NCBI RefSeq assembly: GCF_003265705.1 | Contig: NW_020313057.1 | Span: 4,257,075-4,321,074 of the forward strand | Source of the DNA: Callorhinus ursinus | Taxonomy: Eukaryota > Chordata > Mammalia > Carnivora > Otariidae | Direction: 5' to 3' | DNA: 64,000 nucleotides | Shown: positions 59,361 to 64,000 of the stretch, in pieces | How the letters are laid out: each line of letters starts with the position of its first letter | How positions within the stretch are numbered: position 1 is the stretch's first letter | Made by a program: the position numbers and the translations under genes | The notes under the pieces: model-generated | Databases searched by the model: none | Told to the model about the DNA's origin: nothing | The model's input: only the letters and a program-made list of their open reading frames with translations

Positions 59361-59393
59361 AAGAATTCCTCATATCAGTGAGGTCATATGATA
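59361..59393 (-). repeat. 33-bp inverted copy of L1 3' UTR
   Basis: Exact reverse complement of 58888-58920, lying precisely between the L1 poly(A) and the right target duplication. See findings. Confidence 0.95.
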
Positions 59394-60175
59394 AAAAATA
59401 GAGATTAAGAAAACAATCCCATTCACATTTGCATCAAAAACAGTAAAATACTTGGAATAGGAGATAAAAGATCTGTACACTGAAAATTATAAGACATTGA
59501 TAAAGGGAAATAAAAAAGAAATAAATGGAAAGATATTCTATGCTTTTGGATTGGAAGAATATTGTTTAGATGTCTGCCCTACCCAAAGTGATCTACAGAT
59601 TCAATGCAATCCCCATAAGCATTCTAATAGCCTTTTTTCACAGCAATAGAACAATGCTAAAACTTGTGCTGACTCACAGAAGACCCAAACAGCCAAAGCA
59701 ATCTAGAGCAAGAACATAAAGCAAGAGAGATCACACTCTGATTTCAAAATATAGTACAATCAATAGAATAAGGAGCCAATCTATTAGACGGGAGAAAATA
59801 TTTGTGAATCATGCCTCTGATAAGAAGCTAATATCCAAACTATATAAGTAACTCAGACAATTCAATAGTTAAAAAAGTCAGATTTAAAAATGAGCAGAGG
59901 ATCTGAATAGACATATCTCCAAAGACGACATACAAAGGACCAACGGGTATATGAAAAGATGCTGAGCATCACTGACCATGAGGAAATACAAATCAAAACC
60001 ACAACAAAATATTACCTCACACCTGTAAGAATGGCTATCATCAAAAAGACAAGAGATAACAAGGGTTGGCAAAGATGTGAAGAGAAGGCTACCTTTGTGT
60101 ATTTGTTGATAGGAATGTAAATTGGTATAGGCACTATGGAAAGCAGTGTGACAGTTCCTTGAAAAATTAAAACTA

Positions 60176-60352
60176 GGGCTGCTGAGTAGCTCAGTTGGTT
60201 AAGCATCTGCCTTTGGCTCAGGTCATGATCCCGGGGTCCTGGGATTGAACGCTGCATCAGGCTCCCTGCTCTGTGGGGAGTCTGCTTCTCCCTCTCCCTC
60301 TATGCCTGTCTGTGACCTCTCTCTCTCTCTCAAATAAACAAACAAAATCTTT
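60176..60352 (+). mobile_element. SINEC-type SINE
   Basis: Plus-strand SINE with a diverged head (GGGCTGCTGAGTAGCTCAGT). The target duplication is AAAAATTAAAACTA (60162-60175) and AAAAATTAAAAATA (60353-60366). Confidence 0.92.
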
Positions 60353-60532
60353 AAAAATTAAAAATAGAACTATCATATGATCCAGCAATCCCACTTCTGG
60401 GTATATATTTAAAGGAAAAGAAAACAAGATTCAGAGAGACATCTGCCCTCCCGTATTCAATATCCACAATAGCCAAGATATGGAAACAACCTAAGTATCT
60501 GGAATGAATGAATAAAGAAGATATGGTATGTA

Positions 60533-60538
<6 letters not shown>

Positions 60539-60573
<35 letters not shown>
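60539..60573. repeat. (TG)n microsatellite
   Basis: About 17 TG repeats in the L1 ORF2 end, the third case in this window of expansion at the same L1 position. Confidence 0.97.
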
Positions 60574-60575
<2 letters not shown>

Positions 60576-60794
60576 GATGGTTATTCAGCCACAAAAAAGA
60601 AGGGGAAGAAATGGGGAAATGTTGGTCAAAGATTACAAATTTACCGTTGTAAAATGACTAACTTGGGGTTCTGATATTTGGCATGGTGATTATAGATAAT
60701 ACTAGTGTAATATATACATCAGAGTTGCTAAGAGTATATATTTTTTACAGTGAACTACCATATACCCTTTACTTAGATTTATCAATTAACATTT

Positions 60795-61196
60795 ACATTT
60801 TTTTTAATTGTAGTAGACATACAACATTACATTTGTTTCAGGTGTACAACATAGTGATTTGACAACTCTGTTGGCCACACTATACTCCCCACCAGTGTAG
60901 CTACCATTTGTCACCATATGACACTATTACAATACCACTGACATACTACCTGTGCTGTACATTTCATCTCTGTGACTTTTCATTCCATAAGTGGAAGCTT
61001 GTATCTCCGACCTCCCTTCATTCATTTAGCTCATCCCCCAGCCCCCTTTTCTATGACAACCATCAGTTTGTTCTCTCTATTTATAGGTCTGATTCTGCTG
61101 GTATTTTGGTATTTGTTTTTAGATTCCACACTAAGTGAAGTCATATGCTATTTGTTCTTCTCTGTTTGACTTATTTCACTCAGCATCATACCCTAA
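60795..61196 (-). mobile_element. L1 3' UTR fragment, minus strand
   Basis: Reverse L1 3' end ('tttcaggtgtacaacatagtgatttgaca', 'caaccatcagtttgttctctc', ending in ORF2 text 'cttatttcactcagcatcat'). It is inserted within plus-strand L1 3' UTR sequence. The 97-residue-scale frames here are chance. Confidence 0.75.
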
Positions 61197-61370
61197 CAGA
61201 GTAGATCTTAAATGTTTTTAGCACCAAAAAGCAATGGTGTGTATGTGAGGTAACACTAAGGTGGTAATCATTTTTGCAATATATAAATGTATCAAGTCAA
61301 CACACTGTATATCTTCAACTTAATGTTATATGTCAATTATATCTCACTAAAGCCAAAAAAGATGAAAAAT
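61197..61370 (+). mobile_element. L1 3' UTR fragment, plus strand
   Basis: Old L1 3' terminus: 'gtggtaatcatttttgcaatatataaatgta', TGTCAATTATATCTCACTAA, then an A-rich end. It is probably the remainder of the L1 that ends at 60790. Confidence 0.75.
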
Positions 61371-61384
61371 AAAAGTACTGAGTG

Positions 61385-61615
61385 TTACTATGCTTGAAAG
61401 TGGAAGTGGCTGTCTTCTGAAAGTCTGATGAATGTGGGAGATGCTGCCTTGAAATGGGTCCCTGATTTCAATGTGAAATGGAATCCTAGCATACAGAAAC
61501 CATGTCGCCATGCTCACCTTCCAGAGACAGAGTAGGTGTTTAGTTAACAGAAAGCATGACCAAGGAAGTCATCCAAATGATTGATCATGGAATTCCCAGG
61601 ACTGAAAATTTGATG

Positions 61616-61664
<49 letters not shown>

Positions 61665-62215
61665 AAATCATATATGATATATATATCTCAAAAAGGGGTC
61701 CACCTTAAGTCTCTACTTGTGGGTTAGTCATAGTTTTTCAATGAATTCCAAGACCTGAGATAGTTCACAGAGCCCCTTGATGAAATGAAAGATCAGAAAC
61801 CCTTGAAGAAAGACCCTGGGATAACATCACAGGATGCTATAAATCTTCCTAGTTGTCTACCAGGGACCTGCAGGTGCTCACCAGAAAAATATGAGCACCA
61901 GAGAAAAGGAAATCCTAAAACCTTTTTGGGATTCAGTAATGGTGCTGAGCTATGCCTGAGCCAACAGAGGGGATGTTTAAGGGGGTCATATAGTAAATGG
62001 TGTTTTGGCCCAAGTCCATCTTACAGTAAATCTCATGGATTCGTTGAACCCATGTTGTGGTTACTTACACCCAGCTTCTGAGTATGTGACTGGGACAGAC
62101 ATTCCCAACATTTGGTAGATGCCCATATTGGATCCCTGAACCATGGGGTTAAGGATATTATGGCAGGGAAGGTTTCAAGGGGGAAACCCTGATGTTTCTT
62201 CTCTTCAGTAATGCT
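61385..62215 (+). mobile_element. Probable ERVL-type endogenous retrovirus relic
   Basis: Decayed sequence whose plus-strand text at about 61930-62200, including the tail of a 98-residue frame (61785-62081), resembles the internal protease/polymerase-side region of ERVL-like elements. Stops and frameshifts break it, no LTR was recognised and no envelope part is seen. A CA microsatellite interrupts it at 61619-61658. The assignment rests on remembered resemblance and should be treated as tentative. Confidence 0.4.
61619..61658. repeat. (CA)n microsatellite
   Basis: About 20 CA repeats followed by TATATA-rich sequence to about 61687. Confidence 0.97.
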
Positions 62216-62715
62216 GAAGTATACAAATAGTAAACAAAATAGAATCAGTGAGAACACTCTTATCAAATAGAGAATATCAGTAAGAGATAAAAATTATAAA
62301 AAGGAATGAAGTAGAAATTCTAGAGTCCACTAAAGAGGCTCAACAGCTGATTTGAACAGACAGAATATATAATCACTGAACTTAAAGATAGGTTGAAATT
62401 ATCTGCTCTGATGAACAGAAATAAAAAAGAATGAAGAAAAATGAACAGAGACTAAGGAGCTTATAGGAAACACCAAGCTTGCCACCACACAGTAACGGGA
62501 ATCCCAGCAAGAAAAGAGGGGAAAAAAGGGAAGCAGAAAATAGATTAGTGGTTGCCAGGCAATGGGGTGAATGGGGAGTGGGTACAGGGTTTCTTCTGGA
62601 GTGATAAAAATGATCTGCAGTTAACAATGATGTTTGCACAACATTGTGAATGTACTGCTTAATTATATACCTATGATTTTTTGTTATACAAAGTTTATCT
62701 CAATAAAAAGAACAT
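62216..62715 (+). mobile_element. Old L1: ORF1 relic joined to 3' UTR
   Basis: ORF1 coiled-coil region text at about 62290-62480 ('gaagtagaaattctagagtc', 'gaacagagactaagg') joined to a 3' UTR-like end ('gtggttgccaggcaatgggg', 'gtacagggtttcttctggagtg') finishing near 62710. All of ORF2 is missing. No open frame remains. Confidence 0.6.
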
Positions 62716-63134
62716 CATTTCAGTTCCTTCTGCCTTCCCTCCCTTATTATACCCCCCATCCTAAGCCACACTGGATGAAATTCAGTCTGCCCCCAGTGTC
62801 TTTGTTTATACTATTGCCCTGCCTTTTGTCTTGCTCTTTGTTCCCTCTATCTCAGAAAAGCTTATTCAAGTTTCAAAATCTGCTCCAAGTCTACCATGAT
62901 TCTCATTCCCCATAGCAACACTTTTGATTCTTTAACACTTTATAGTTTACAAGTGGGTAACTACTGAGAAGCCTTGGGAGACTGTCTAAATTGTAAAGCT
63001 TTACTAAGGATTATTCTTTTTAATTCAATAAAAAACACCTACATAAAATTTCCTGCCTTAGCCATTTTTAAGTGTACAGTTCAGTAGTGTTAGTTATATT
63101 ACACTGCACAACGACTAAGACTCATTTAAACCCT
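62716..63134. other. Unassigned, with a possible old L1 3' UTR bit
   Basis: Pyrimidine-rich unique sequence. Near 63060-63120 ('gccatttttaagtgtacagttcagtagtgtt') it resembles a common old L1 3' UTR read backwards. Nothing coding is seen. Confidence 0.35.
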
Positions 63135-63365
63135 GACTTGTAAAGCTTTCCCTAACCCCCTAATTGGAATCAATTACTCTCTCCTCTGTGATCTCATAGC
63201 ATTTGGGGCATACTTCCATTCTGGTGTTGACTAAATTTCTTTCTGGCTCGTTTTGTTTCCCTAACTAATTTGTGGGCTCCTTCAGGGCAGGACTTATGGC
63301 TAATCCTGTTCTGAATTCTAGTGGAGAGCACAACTGAGCAACACTAACTGAATGCTCATCAAGGT
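63135..63365 (+). mobile_element. L2-type LINE 3' relic
   Basis: Ancient LINE-2 3' end pattern: 'aaagctttccctaacccc', 'gatctcatagcatttggggcatac', 'tttgtgggctccttcagggcaggacttatgg' and an 'actgaatgctca' tail. It is diverged and non-coding. Confidence 0.65.
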
Positions 63366-64000
63366 AAAAATAAAGGGGCAAAGGATGCCTTCCATCATAT
63401 ACTGAGCTTCCCAGAAGTGTGACAACTGGGAACACGAAGGGAGAGAAGCAAATACGACTCTATCATTCAGGCTTTCTCCTCTCCCTCTGTCTTGGCCTGA
63501 CATCTTGCCTTAGCCTTGGCCAACCACAGGGGCCACGGGGATTACTCCATGGTTTCCAGAGTCCTGTCAGCTGCTAGCCTCAAGGAAAATCCTACCTCCA
63601 GAGCAGTTTCTTCCACAGCTAATGTCCTAGAGCAGGTGAACTACCATTATCCAAAGCTGTTTTGTGTAAAATATCTATCCTCTTTCTAGTTTCCAACTCT
63701 CCTGGACTATAGGACTGGAGGAAACCACCTTAAGTGGTCCCGTTTGCTTGCTACCTTACACAACCAACATGCAAGAAAATAACCACGTGGCAAAATCACT
63801 CTGGTTATTTAGACATTATCTCTCCAGGGAGGGAATTAAAAAGCCCCTTGCTCTTCTCTTCCTTCTTCACCCCTGGCTGCCACCTCTTTGGGGTCTACAG
63901 AGCTTATTGTCTTTGACACTAAAGGCTGAACAGAGGGAAGGTGTAAAACTATAATTTTGCTGCTTTTCTTCAGCTTTTGCTGAAGGCTCACAAAAGAGGC
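63366..64000. other. Unique sequence, nothing recognised
   Basis: No domain-like ORF, RNA gene or repeat identified in the last 635 bp. The open frames at 63734-63954 show no features. Confidence 0.4.

Larger units (their letters stand above)
52317..59393 (+). mobile_element. Full-length young L1 with exact 16-bp TSD
   Basis: A 7,077-bp plus-strand insertion bounded by AAAAATAGAGATTAAG at 52301-52316 and 59394-59409. It has a GC- and CpG-rich 5' UTR (52317-53400), a T-rich repeated part (53401-54060), ORF1 (54101-55020), ORF2 (55102-58833), a two-part 3' UTR, poly(A), and a 33-bp inverted self-copy before the right target duplication. The 5' end begins GGGGGCGGAGCAAGATGGCG. Both ORFs carry several frameshifts and stops, so it cannot move by itself. 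Confidence 0.95.
59394..60790 (+). mobile_element. Old L1 ORF2 to 3' region, right part
   Basis: Continuation of the plus-strand L1 from 52261-52316: RT thumb to ORF2 C-terminus (AAAACAATCCCATTCACATT onward) and the start of the 3' UTR. It is highly degraded and interrupted by a SINE (60176-60352) and a TG repeat (60539-60573). Confidence 0.8.

Noticed and set aside
34..60352. tRNA-like segments with A and B boxes at each SINE head
   Set aside because: They are SINE heads derived from tRNA-Lys; none has a complete cloverleaf with acceptor stem, so no tRNA gene is called.
61785..62081. 98-residue plus-strand frame as a host gene
   Set aside because: The following text resembles an endogenous retrovirus internal region with stops and frameshifts, so it is treated as a decayed ERV relic.

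Overview
The window is nuclear DNA of a mammal, almost certainly a caniform carnivore. The evidence is at least 17 copies of a tRNA-Lys-derived carnivore SINE (head GGGGCGCCTGGGTGGCTCAG, pol III A and B boxes, CT-rich body, AATAAA-rich tail), together with carnivore-type LINE-1 (L1) 3' UTRs. The form of the younger SINEs looks arctoid (bear, seal or mustelid), but the species cannot be fixed from this sequence alone. No bacterial, plasmid or CRISPR features are present.

Layout. From about 0.3 to 29.5 kb lies a stack of L1 copies, nearly all on the minus strand. They carry SINEs, two younger 5'-truncated L1s (12.2-14.5 and 21.0-23.3 kb), a processed pseudogene of cyclophilin-40 (PPID, 5.6-7.0 kb) and an old Tigger1-like DNA transposon (24.6-26.9 kb). 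From about 29.5 to 34 kb is the only long stretch poor in L1. It holds a well-formed coiled-coil coding exon on the plus strand (30133-30343), a phase-compatible candidate terminal exon with stop and poly(A) signal (32351-32810), long homopolymers (C16, G25) and two facing MIR elements. From about 34 to 61 kb the L1s are nearly all on the plus strand. They include two old elements with different tandem-repeat 5' UTRs (three units of about 388 bp; about twelve units of about 70 bp) and a 7.08-kb full-length L1 (52317-59393) with an exact 16-bp target duplication. The last 3 kb hold decayed L1, a probable ERVL-type fragment, an L2 relic and sequence I cannot assign.

Function. All L1 ORFs seen are broken, the PPID copy is dead, and the Tigger1 transposase is decayed with a catalytic Asp lost. 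The only plausible host gene is the coiled-coil exon and its possible partner, which look like the 3' end of a gene entering from the left; I could not name it. The L1 arrays have their 5' ends facing this gene island from both sides.

I did not find a convincing new biological system. The best leads are the coiled-coil gene end with its all-C splice acceptor, a 33-bp inverted self-copy between the poly(A) and target duplication of the full-length L1, an 83/86-bp segment copied 1.9 kb away inside one old L1, and the tandem-monomer L1 promoters.
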